Shown: positions 1 through 5,417 of the stretch, one piece after another | Numbering within the stretch: position 1 is the first letter of the stretch | Layout: the number at the start of each line of letters is the position of its first letter | Assembly: GCA_013695775.1 (NCBI GenBank) | Contig: JACCZV010000047.1 | Span: forward strand, 1 to 8,279 | Reading direction: 5' to 3' | DNA length: 8,279 bases | Origin: Chitinophagales bacterium | GTDB lineage: Bacteria > Bacteroidota > Bacteroidia > Chitinophagales > UBA10324 | Notes under the pieces: generated by a model | What the model was told of the DNA's origin: nothing | What the model saw: the letters and a program-made list of their open reading frames with translations, nothing else | Database searches by the model: none | Program-made: the position numbers and the translations under genes

Positions 1-389
1 TCCGCTCCCCACTTAAAAGTGGGACCTAAAAAAAATGAGAGACGGGCATTGATATTTGTGTCTGTAAGCAAGGGTATATTTGCTGAGGCATCAGCAAAGC
101 CCACATCTCTTGCGGATATTTTTCCTATATAGTTTCGTGTATCTACACCCGAGAAATAATAAACCAGGTTGTCTTCAAAACGGCTGTAAGCGGCCGAAAT
201 TTTCACTTCAGGAGTTAGCGAATATTCACCATAAATTTCCCATTTGTTTTTTCCTACCTCCCAGTCAAGAAATTGCTGTGAGATAAAGCTGAAGCCAAAG
301 CAGTTACTTTTGGATTGCGGATGAACATTTAGCCCAAAAAAAAGGAAGCCTATTACGAGGACATATTGGAAGATAGTTTTCGATAGCAT
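1..389 (-). CDS. Exported beta-rich protein, paralogue of the adjacent gene (3' end outside window)
   Basis: An open frame starts at an ATG on the minus strand (387-389) and continues without a stop to the window edge, giving 129 complete codons; the C-terminus is missing. The N-terminus is a signal peptide: MLSK, a hydrophobic stretch (about residues 6-21), then a likely cleavage site near HPQS (23-26). The mature part alternates polar and hydrophobic residues, as beta-strands do. It aligns with the upstream neighbour (416-1030): F-x-DWE-x-G at 40-46 here matches F-x-DWE-x-G at 36-42 there, and FFLGP near 120 matches IFFGP at 114-118. The spacing between these landmarks is nearly the same, so the two look like tandem duplicates. 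The 26-bp gap suggests co-transcription. An outer-membrane barrel or surface protein is my inference; I do not recognise a named family. Confidence 0.75.
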   Translation of the reverse strand, partial: MLSKTIFQYVLVIGFLFFGLNVHPQSKSNCFGFSFISQQFLDWEVGKNKWEIYGEYSLTPEVKISAAYSRFEDNLVYYFSGVDTRNYIGKISARDVGFADASANIPLLTDTNINARLSFFLGPTFKWGA

Positions 390-415
390 TGACTCTGAAG
401 AACGCAAGCTTTTAA

Positions 416-1030
416 CTAAGATTTAATTGTCCGTTTATCAAATGGTGTATTAAAGCGGTAACCGAGGCCAAGCCCGTAGCAATACATTGGTCTGCCTGCT
501 ATGAAGGTTCTTATTTTGGTTCCCCCGGTAATCTCCATTCGTTTAAATACTGTAACACTTAAATCAAATCCTGCATTTAAACCAAAATGATTACGGTGTA
601 GACTATTACCATCTGTTTCGGGAAATCCCACATTAATAATTCCATAAAATAGAAATTCTCCGCCCATTTCGTAAGAGGGTCCAAAAAAAATGCTGTACCG
701 TACAGGTACTTTTTTAGTATCTACCAAAATACTGTGAATCGCAAGATCAAAATAAGTAAGAGTTCTTGATGTATATTTTAATATATAATTATCGGGATTA
801 ATCTCAGGATCTAATAACTGATCGTCCTTTATATTGGAAACTGATCCTGAGATTTCTAACCTCTTACTTAATGCTCTTTTCATTATACCCTCCACGCTTA
901 AAGTACCATTTTCCCAATCTGGAAAATGAGCACTCCAAACTTTAACCGCAATGGCAGTTGGATAAGATTGGCTGTAGGTAAATTTACTAATCAAAAAAGT
1001 TAAGTAAAAGAATGCAATACTGTATTTCAT
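416..1030 (-). CDS. Small exported outer-membrane-barrel-like protein
   Basis: This 204-residue protein starts with MKYS and a hydrophobic segment (5-15), and is probably cleaved near YSQS (19-22). The mature chain of about 180 residues is rich in alternating beta-strand patterns and Gly/aromatic pairs (FFGPS 115-119, GLGLGYRF near 187-194). That length and the GLGYRF-type strand close to the end fit a small outer-membrane beta-barrel of about eight strands, but a short charged tail (FDKRTIKS) follows, so barrel topology is an inference. It begins 15 bp after the truncated haemoglobin gene and ends 26 bp before its paralogue at 1-389, so the three genes probably form one operon. Function is unknown; I see no catalytic motif. 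Confidence 0.8.
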   Translation of the reverse strand: MKYSIAFFYLTFLISKFTYSQSYPTAIAVKVWSAHFPDWENGTLSVEGIMKRALSKRLEISGSVSNIKDDQLLDPEINPDNYILKYTSRTLTYFDLAIHSILVDTKKVPVRYSIFFGPSYEMGGEFLFYGIINVGFPETDGNSLHRNHFGLNAGFDLSVTVFKRMEITGGTKIRTFIAGRPMYCYGLGLGYRFNTPFDKRTIKS

Positions 1031-1045
1031 ACAAATGAATACCTA

Positions 1046-1483
1046 TTAATGAATTATTTGCAGAGGTTCAATTGTAGATCCTAGAGACGAAATTAGCTTT
1101 ACAAAGTAAAGCCCTTGTACTTTTATTTTTATTTGCATTATCTGTGCAATTGACTGGGCTCGGTTAATCGCTTCAGTTGCTTTTGGTTCTTCAAAATTTT
1201 CATAAATAGTTTCTTTCCAGAGGCCTAACCATCTTTCAAAATGAAGCGGTTCGAGCGGTAATAAATTATTCAACTCTACATGTTTTTTCATCGGATTTCC
1301 ACTGTATGAGGCAGTTCCGAATAAGATTGTTTCCAAGAATGAAATCATGACAGGTATGTGGATGTCCCGGGAAAAGCTTACCACCTTCGTAAAGAAGTTA
1401 CCAATAATCGTGTCCGGAATAACTTTCTTGTAAAATTCATTTACAAGTATCTCCACATCAGCTCTGTTTTGAATGTCGTTCAT
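1046..1483 (-). CDS. Group III truncated haemoglobin with an atypical C-terminal tail
   Basis: Truncated haemoglobins bind haem and O2/NO in the cytoplasm; group III members have been linked to nitrosative stress or oxygen handling. I chose the ATG at 1483 (MNDIQNR), the usual beginning of this family, over the in-frame ATG at 1492, which would lie inside the likely -7 promoter box. Numbering from 1483, haem-pocket residues placed by recalled alignment with Campylobacter Ctb are Tyr18 (B10, in EFYKKV), His42 (E7, in DIHIPVM), His68 (proximal F8, in KKHVELN) and Trp85 (G8, in FERWLGLW). The conserved LFGTASYSGNP segment precedes the proximal His. The globin fold should end near RAQSIAQIMQ. About 25 further residues, with GLYFVKL and IEPLQIIH, look like the end of a T9SS sorting domain although the protein has no signal peptide. 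It probably leads an operon with the two barrel-like genes downstream. Confidence 0.92.
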   Translation of the reverse strand: MNDIQNRADVEILVNEFYKKVIPDTIIGNFFTKVVSFSRDIHIPVMISFLETILFGTASYSGNPMKKHVELNNLLPLEPLHFERWLGLWKETIYENFEEPKATEAINRAQSIAQIMQIKIKVQGLYFVKLISSLGSTIEPLQIIH

Positions 1484-1489
1484 TGGCAA

Positions 1490-1517
1490 CAAAATTAAAC
1501 ATTAGCGCTGTGATCAA
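1490..1517 (-). promoter_or_regulatory. Candidate Bacteroidota promoter for the truncated haemoglobin gene
   Basis: Reading the minus strand, TTG (1515-1517) is followed by 17 nt and then TAATTTTG (1497 down to 1490), matching the Bacteroidota pattern TTG-N17-23-TAnnTTTG. The box ends 6 nt before the ATG at 1483, so the transcript would have almost no leader. AT-rich sequence makes chance matches fairly easy; the full match at a plausible spacing is the support. Confidence 0.4.
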
Positions 1518-1609
1518 TAGGTTCAGAAGATGCACTTGCCAATCGAAAAACTCAGTTAAAAAACCCTATCAGCTCATTTGTTTAAATTCGGCGAACAGAT
1601 CATGCCGCT

Positions 1610-1918
1610 ATGGTTACCCGTATAGTAAAACTTACCCTTCACCCTGAGCATATAGGTGATTTTCTATTGATATTCAAAGATGTGAAGGAGACCATTGCTT
1701 CTTTCGATGGCTGCCATCATGTTGAGTTGCTTCAGGATATTCAGGCCCCCCATATTTTTTTTACATACAGCATTTGGGAAGATGAGCATTATCTGAATCA
1801 TTATAGATTTTCAGAATTCTTCAAGATCACCTGGGAACGATCAAAGAAATTATTTTCGCAGAAGGCGGAAGCCTGGAGCGTGGCTCTGATCGAACGGGCT
1901 CAATCAGATCACTTTTGA
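1610..1918 (+). CDS. ABM-fold protein, putative quinol monooxygenase
   Basis: This 102-residue soluble protein has the layout of the antibiotic-biosynthesis-monooxygenase (ABM, YgiN-like) family, which forms dimeric alpha+beta barrels about 100 residues long. An N-terminal strand (MVTRIVKLTLHPEH) leads into a helix (about 13-30). A Gly-centred turn and second strand (DGCHHVELLQD, 33-43) are followed by FTYSIWEDE (51-59), the H-Y-R-x-SEFF motif (64-70) and the characteristic ending W-x(3)-K-x-LF-x-x-KAEAWSV. Members act as cofactor-independent oxygenases on quinones or aromatics, or detoxify such compounds; the substrate here cannot be read from the sequence. The gene stands alone, divergent from the truncated haemoglobin gene across about 126 bp, and converges on the glycosyltransferase gene. 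An out-of-frame ATG lies 8 bp upstream of the chosen start. Confidence 0.85.
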   Translation: MVTRIVKLTLHPEHIGDFLLIFKDVKETIASFDGCHHVELLQDIQAPHIFFTYSIWEDEHYLNHYRFSEFFKITWERSKKLFSQKAEAWSVALIERAQSDHF

Positions 1919-1985
1919 TCAGAAGCCTATCTAACTCTCCGCTAAGTATAATTTTCTTTTGTTGTGATTGAAATATTTTATTTCT

Positions 1986-2009
1986 AACCTGCGTTCAGGT
2001 GGGTTTTTT
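1986..2009 (+). terminator. Probable intrinsic terminator of the ABM-fold gene
   Basis: The arms ACCTG (1987-1991) and CAGGT (1996-2000) enclose a 4-nt loop and are followed by GGG and six T residues (2004-2009). The short stem and the GGG spacer make it only moderately convincing. It overlaps the last codons and stop of the convergent glycosyltransferase gene. Confidence 0.4.
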
Positions 2010-3968
2010 ACCAAGCCATCTATAACATTGAAAAAATAATTCAGCGTCTGTTGATGCACTATAGTCTTTTGCATATAACAGATTGATGCGGGATATCGCG
2101 GCATCATCAAGCTTTTTTATTTGGAATTCATCGAGAGGAGTTATAATGCCAGGTCTGATGGCCGGAAGCTGATTTTGCTGCTGTTCATTGCCGGCGTAGC
2201 CTACCCATGATTTATTGCCAATCAATACGGTAAGAAGATTTGAAATTAATCCTTCAAAGTTTTTTACAATAAGAAAATTTAGGGGGATTGTACACAGAAG
2301 AAAAATGGCTGCTGCAATGTCAAACAATCTTTTGCTTCGTCTGTTGAATGGCGTATCAATGGCCAGCTTAATGTCTATAGTGTACAGCTCCCCGGGCGTA
2401 TCCTTAGAGTTGCTCCCTATAATACTTAGTGAATCTTCGGCGATAATCTTATACTCAAGATGAGAACCGATTTTTGTCATACACTCAATGATCTTTTGCG
2501 ATGAGAGGTCTTTTGAACAAAAAATCACTTCATCTATTTTATATATTCTTACAATTTCATCTAATTGATGCACGCTGCCCAGATGATGCATGTAGTGATC
2601 GGCTTCAGGAAGAAGAGAAACATATCCGATATAGTCATTTTTTATTTTTGCCTGGTTAAGCAATCTTTCAACACGGTTTGATTCATTCCGGCTTCCTACA
2701 ATTATCAACCTTTTCTCAGGCGCCTCACCCAACCTCAAATTCCGGTGCTGCATTGCATGTATGAGCACACGTATGAGCATCATGTCGAACACCGCGAATA
2801 CAAACCCTAAAAGAATCATCGCTCGTGAAAAGCGAAGATCATCGGGGAGAAACCCATAGATTGCCGCAATCACGATGGTTCCGAAGAATAATCCCCGGAT
2901 GATTCTTGCCGGCCGTGCCTTCTCTTCATAACCGCCACTAAAAAAAACAGATGCAAGCCACATTATTATATAGCCCGGCACTACGATGTATATGTATTCG
3001 TTCGGATAAGTAGTGCCCTCTGATGCTTTTATATTGTTCTGCCAAAAATTCTTGATCATTACCATACCGCCGTAAATAGTCATAGCGTCAATGAATGGCA
3101 GGCTCAGTCGTGTTACAATACGCGATATAACAGATGCTGCAGCTCTTACATAAATTGCAATCTTCAGCATGCTGATATAAAATCCTGCTCCCTGCGGGGA
3201 GAAATGTTTTTGAGAAAAAATGATCATAGCCTGATAAAACATTCGCACATAATTCATTGAACCCTTCTTCGTGCTCTCCCCCTTATAATGAATGATGCGC
3301 GTATCGGCTAAATAATAATTTTTGAAACCTGCCTTTACAATCCGGTATGAGAGATCTATATCTTCCCCATACATAAAAAAAGTCTCATCCAGTAACCCAG
3401 CCTTTTCAATTGCCGCTTTCCTGATGAACATGAAAGCACCTGCAAGCACTTCTACCTCATGGGTTTTGCTTTCAGGAAGATAGCCAAGATGGTAGCGACC
3501 GAAAATTTTTGATTGAGGGAACAGCTTTGAAAGCCCGAAAGCTTTAAAGAATGCAACCGCGGGCGAAGGAAAGGCACGTTTCGATTCAGGCAGGAAGCTT
3601 CCCTTGCCATCGAGCATCTTTACCCCAACTGCTCCGGCTTCCGGATGCTCCTGCATAAAGAGCAGACATTTTTCAAAAGTATCCTCTTCAACAATCGTAT
3701 CCGGGTTTAGCAGCAATATGAATTCACCTCGGGCACATTGAATGGCCTGGTTATTTGCTTTAGCGAAACCTAAATTTTCTTTGTTTTCGATTACTAATAT
3801 TTCAGGAAATTTTTGTTTAAGAAGCTCAACTGATCCATCTACGGAATTGTTATCCACCACAAAAATTTCTGATGCTATTTGCTTAGTCGCTTTTTGTACA
3901 GAGCGCAGGGCCTGTTCAAGGAAAAATTTAACATTGTAGTTGACGATGATAATCGAAAGTCGAAGCAC
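1995..3968 (-). CDS. Membrane GT2 glycosyltransferase fused to a degenerate sugar-phosphotransferase-like region
   Basis: 657 residues. The start is a GTG, as the only plausible initiator after an upstream in-frame TGA; the GT2 motif follows at once. Residues 1-240 are a family 2 glycosyltransferase of the rhamnosyltransferase-like type: VNYN (9-12), DNNSVDGS (39-46), NLGFAKANN (65-73), NPDT carrying the metal/sugar-nucleotide Asp (88-91), GEDIDLS with the likely catalytic acid (201-207) and HYKGEST (227-233). Several hydrophobic, probably membrane-spanning segments follow (about 264-281, 326-344, 358-374, 383-403). Residues 418-540 resemble the Rossmann domain (RLIIVGSRNES) that precedes WcaJ-type polyprenyl-phosphate sugar transferases. 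KRLFDI (546-551), a membrane helix, LLTVLIGNKSWVG (578-590) and IRPGI (604-608) match landmarks of that transferase domain, but the QxRxG...KFRSM segment and the DE dyad are absent. The GT2 half probably adds a sugar in surface polysaccharide synthesis; acceptor unknown. It has no pathway neighbours here. Confidence 0.88.
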   Translation of the reverse strand: MLRLSIIIVNYNVKFFLEQALRSVQKATKQIASEIFVVDNNSVDGSVELLKQKFPEILVIENKENLGFAKANNQAIQCARGEFILLLNPDTIVEEDTFEKCLLFMQEHPEAGAVGVKMLDGKGSFLPESKRAFPSPAVAFFKAFGLSKLFPQSKIFGRYHLGYLPESKTHEVEVLAGAFMFIRKAAIEKAGLLDETFFMYGEDIDLSYRIVKAGFKNYYLADTRIIHYKGESTKKGSMNYVRMFYQAMIIFSQKHFSPQGAGFYISMLKIAIYVRAAASVISRIVTRLSLPFIDAMTIYGGMVMIKNFWQNNIKASEGTTYPNEYIYIVVPGYIIMWLASVFFSGGYEEKARPARIIRGLFFGTIVIAAIYGFLPDDLRFSRAMILLGFVFAVFDMMLIRVLIHAMQHRNLRLGEAPEKRLIIVGSRNESNRVERLLNQAKIKNDYIGYVSLLPEADHYMHHLGSVHQLDEIVRIYKIDEVIFCSKDLSSQKIIECMTKIGSHLEYKIIAEDSLSIIGSNSKDTPGELYTIDIKLAIDTPFNRRSKRLFDIAAAIFLLCTIPLNFLIVKNFEGLISNLLTVLIGNKSWVGYAGNEQQQNQLPAIRPGIITPLDEFQIKKLDDAAISRINLLYAKDYSASTDAELFFQCYRWLGKKPT

Positions 3969-4130
3969 AGGCGGAAGATACTGATTCGGAAAATTTAAGA
4001 GCTTTCATGATATTTAACGGCTCTGATGGCGTGGGATTGTCAATTTGCGAAATATTATAATACTCTATTTACCTCAGGGCGAAGGATAATTTGCTCTATT
4101 AAGAGGGTTGAGATTTCTTATAGAGGATTC
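3969..4130. other. Gene-free upstream region of the glycosyltransferase gene
   Basis: I find no credible gene here. It should hold the minus-strand promoter of the glycosyltransferase gene, but I see no convincing TTG/TAnnTTTG pair at the usual spacing. Near 4110-4137 there are two worn fragments resembling the start of the repeat element found further right (GAGATTTCT and CAGATTTTT), which suggests the array once extended to the left or is decaying at this end. Confidence 0.5.
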
Positions 4131-4624
4131 AGATTTTTCACTTTGTTCGAAATGACGCACTTTGTTCGAAATGACGACATCTCCACAACCAGCTTCTGCA
4201 CCCTTCAACAATGCATGCGTCATTTCGGCGATAGTAGAAATCTCCTGAATAACAGAGAGATTAACATCGTCATTTCGACGATAGGAGAAATCTCATGAAT
4301 GACAGAAATCTACTATAAAATGTTAGGAGGCTAAACTCATGAGATTTCTCACTTCGTTCGAAATGACGGCCTACCATTCGACAAATACATTTGTCATTTC
4401 GACGATAGGAGAAATGACAGAAATCTACTATAGAATGTTAACAGGCTTAACACGTGAGATTTCTCACTTTATTCGAAATGACGGCATCTTCACAATTAGT
4501 TTCTGCACCCCATTCGACGAATACATTCGTCATCTCGACGATAGGAGAAATCTCCTGAGAACAATAATCTATTATAGAATGTAGCAGGTTAATGCGCGAG
4601 ATTTCTCACTTTCGAAATGACAGG
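4131..4624. repeat. Composite array of inverted palindromic intergenic repeats
   Basis: Four element types recur. Element A, consensus GAGATTTCTC-ACTTyGTT-CGAAATGACG, occurs at 4131-4157 (degenerate), 4341-4369, 4456-4484 and 4598-4624. Element B, CGTCATTTCG-ACGATAG-GAGAAATCTC, occurs at 4218-4244, 4268-4294, 4392-4415 (right arm cut short) and 4528-4554. A linker C (starting GACAGAAATCTACTATAGAA) precedes three A copies at about 4301, 4416 and 4559, and a linker D (with CACCCCATTCGACGAATACA) joins A to B. The order is C-A-D-B, repeated with periods of about 115 and 143 bp. Both 10-bp arms of B are reverse complements of the arms of A, so each A-D-B or B-C-A can fold into a long hairpin. I recall similar sequences scattered between genes in Bacteroidota. 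Possible roles are transcript end or mRNA stabilisation for recR, or a non-autonomous mobile element. Confidence 0.85.
4139..4176. repeat. Perfect 19-bp tandem duplication inside the array
   Basis: CACTTTGTTCGAAATGACG occurs twice head to tail (4139-4157 and 4158-4176) with no difference. It duplicates the right half of the first A element only. Identity in an otherwise diverged array suggests a recent slippage event. Confidence 0.85.
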
Positions 4625-4629
4625 ATGAA

Positions 4630-5253
4630 TTACTCGCGATGTACAAGGTAGTTTTCATATGGCATACGGGTGGCGATAGAGCGTCCCAGCGTGATGTCAT
4701 CAACATATTCCAACTCACCGCCGAATGAAATTCCGCGTGCTATGCTCGTGATCTTTACGGGGAGTGATTGCAGCTTTTTCGAGATATAAAAAATTGTGGT
4801 GTCCCCTTCAATTGTAGGGTTTAGCGCCATGATTACCTCTTTAACATCACCATTAGAGCACCGTACAGCTAAAGATTCAATATTTACCTCCTCGGGTCCA
4901 ATCCCTTCAAGAGGACTTATTACACCGCCGAGCACATGGTATAAGCCATGATATTGGTTGGTGGATTCAATGGCGATCACATCGCGAATGCTCTCCACAA
5001 CGCAAACAAGGGAATGGTTGCGCTTCAGGCTTTCACAAATACTGCAAAGCTCATTATCGGAGATGTTATGGCAATTTCTACAAAATCTGATCAGGCTTCT
5101 CATCCGTACAATAGAATCACTAAAAAGTTCTACAGATTCTTTATCCTGCTTCAGTAAGTGCAATACCAGACGCAGCGCAGTTTTTTTTCCAATGCCGGGC
5201 AATTTCTCAAATTCAGAGACAGCTTGTTCAATGAGCTTAGAAGGAAAATTCAT
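4630..5253 (-). CDS. recR: Recombination mediator protein RecR
   Basis: RecR works with RecO (and RecF) to load RecA onto gapped DNA during recombinational repair in the cytoplasm. I take the ATG at 5253 (MNFPSKLIEQAV), the normal beginning in this phylum, rather than the ATG three codons upstream; this gives 207 residues, close to the family norm of about 200. Numbered from there: helix-hairpin-helix LPGIGKKTALRL (18-29); a zinc finger with Cys58, Cys61, Cys70 and Cys73 (C-x2-C-x8-C-x2-C); a Toprim domain starting at VVESIRD (85-91) with its acidic Glu87 and Asp91; GGVISPLEGIGPEE further on; and the C-terminal tract RGISFGGELEYVDDITLGRS. All domains are intact. It stands alone, divergent from the Asp-box gene; the repeat array starts 5 bp past its stop. 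Confidence 0.97.
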   Translation of the reverse strand: MNFPSKLIEQAVSEFEKLPGIGKKTALRLVLHLLKQDKESVELFSDSIVRMRSLIRFCRNCHNISDNELCSICESLKRNHSLVCVVESIRDVIAIESTNQYHGLYHVLGGVISPLEGIGPEEVNIESLAVRCSNGDVKEVIMALNPTIEGDTTIFYISKKLQSLPVKITSIARGISFGGELEYVDDITLGRSIATRMPYENYLVHRE

Positions 5254-5259
5254 ACCAGG

Positions 5260-5267
5260 CAAAAATA
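5260..5267 (-). promoter_or_regulatory. Candidate -7 box of the recR promoter
   Basis: The minus strand reads TATTTTTG (5267 down to 5260), a full match to TAnnTTTG, ending 6 nt before the recR ATG at 5253. No clear TTG lies at the expected upstream distance, so only the -7 half is supported. If used, the mRNA would be nearly leaderless, and the alternative ATG at 5262 would fall inside the box. Confidence 0.3.
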
Positions 5268-5367
5268 AAACTTATCAGGAAGAGAAAGGAATCTGACACA
5301 CAGATGAAGGATTTCAAAGGCTTTTTGTGTTTGTTGCTGACTGGCCCTCCTCTATCATCATTTTTCA

Positions 5368-5397
5368 TTGTATTTTTATTTTTTAGTGATAGATTTT
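5368..5397 (+). promoter_or_regulatory. Candidate promoter of the Asp-box protein gene
   Basis: TTG (5368-5370), a 19-nt spacer, then TAGATTTT (5390-5397), one base off the TAnnTTTG consensus. It sits 20 bp upstream of the ATG at 5418, giving a leader of roughly 15 nt, and supports that start over an in-frame ATG at 5304, which would be upstream of the promoter. Confidence 0.35.
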
Positions 5398-5417
5398 TAT
5401 TAAAGCTTTCATTCCAT

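Noticed and set aside
80..286. Plus-strand open frame near the left edge
   Set aside because: It lies antisense to the partial exported protein at 1-389, which has a signal peptide and a paralogue; the plus-strand translation has no recognisable features.
1904..1920. Small inverted repeat GATCA-CTTT-TGATC around the ABM gene stop codon
   Set aside because: The stem is only about 5 bp with no T-run after it; the hairpin at 1986-2009 is the better terminator candidate.
4026..4584. Two open frames on the plus strand (4026-4298 and 4339-4584) between the glycosyltransferase and recR genes
   Set aside because: Both are translations of the repeat array: the same peptide pieces (FEMT, VISTIGE, FIRND) recur because the DNA repeats. 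There is no family resemblance and no promoter.
4131..4624. CRISPR array
   Set aside because: The repeats come in two opposite orientations, diverge from one another, and the sequences between them are themselves repeated linkers, not unique equal-length spacers. No cas genes are nearby.
4948..5296. Plus-strand open frames opposite recR
   Set aside because: They mirror an intact, conserved recR gene and show no domain of their own.
5304..5417. Longer start for the Asp-box protein at 5304
   Set aside because: It adds 38 hydrophobic residues in front of a complete signal peptide and would begin upstream of the candidate promoter at 5368-5397.
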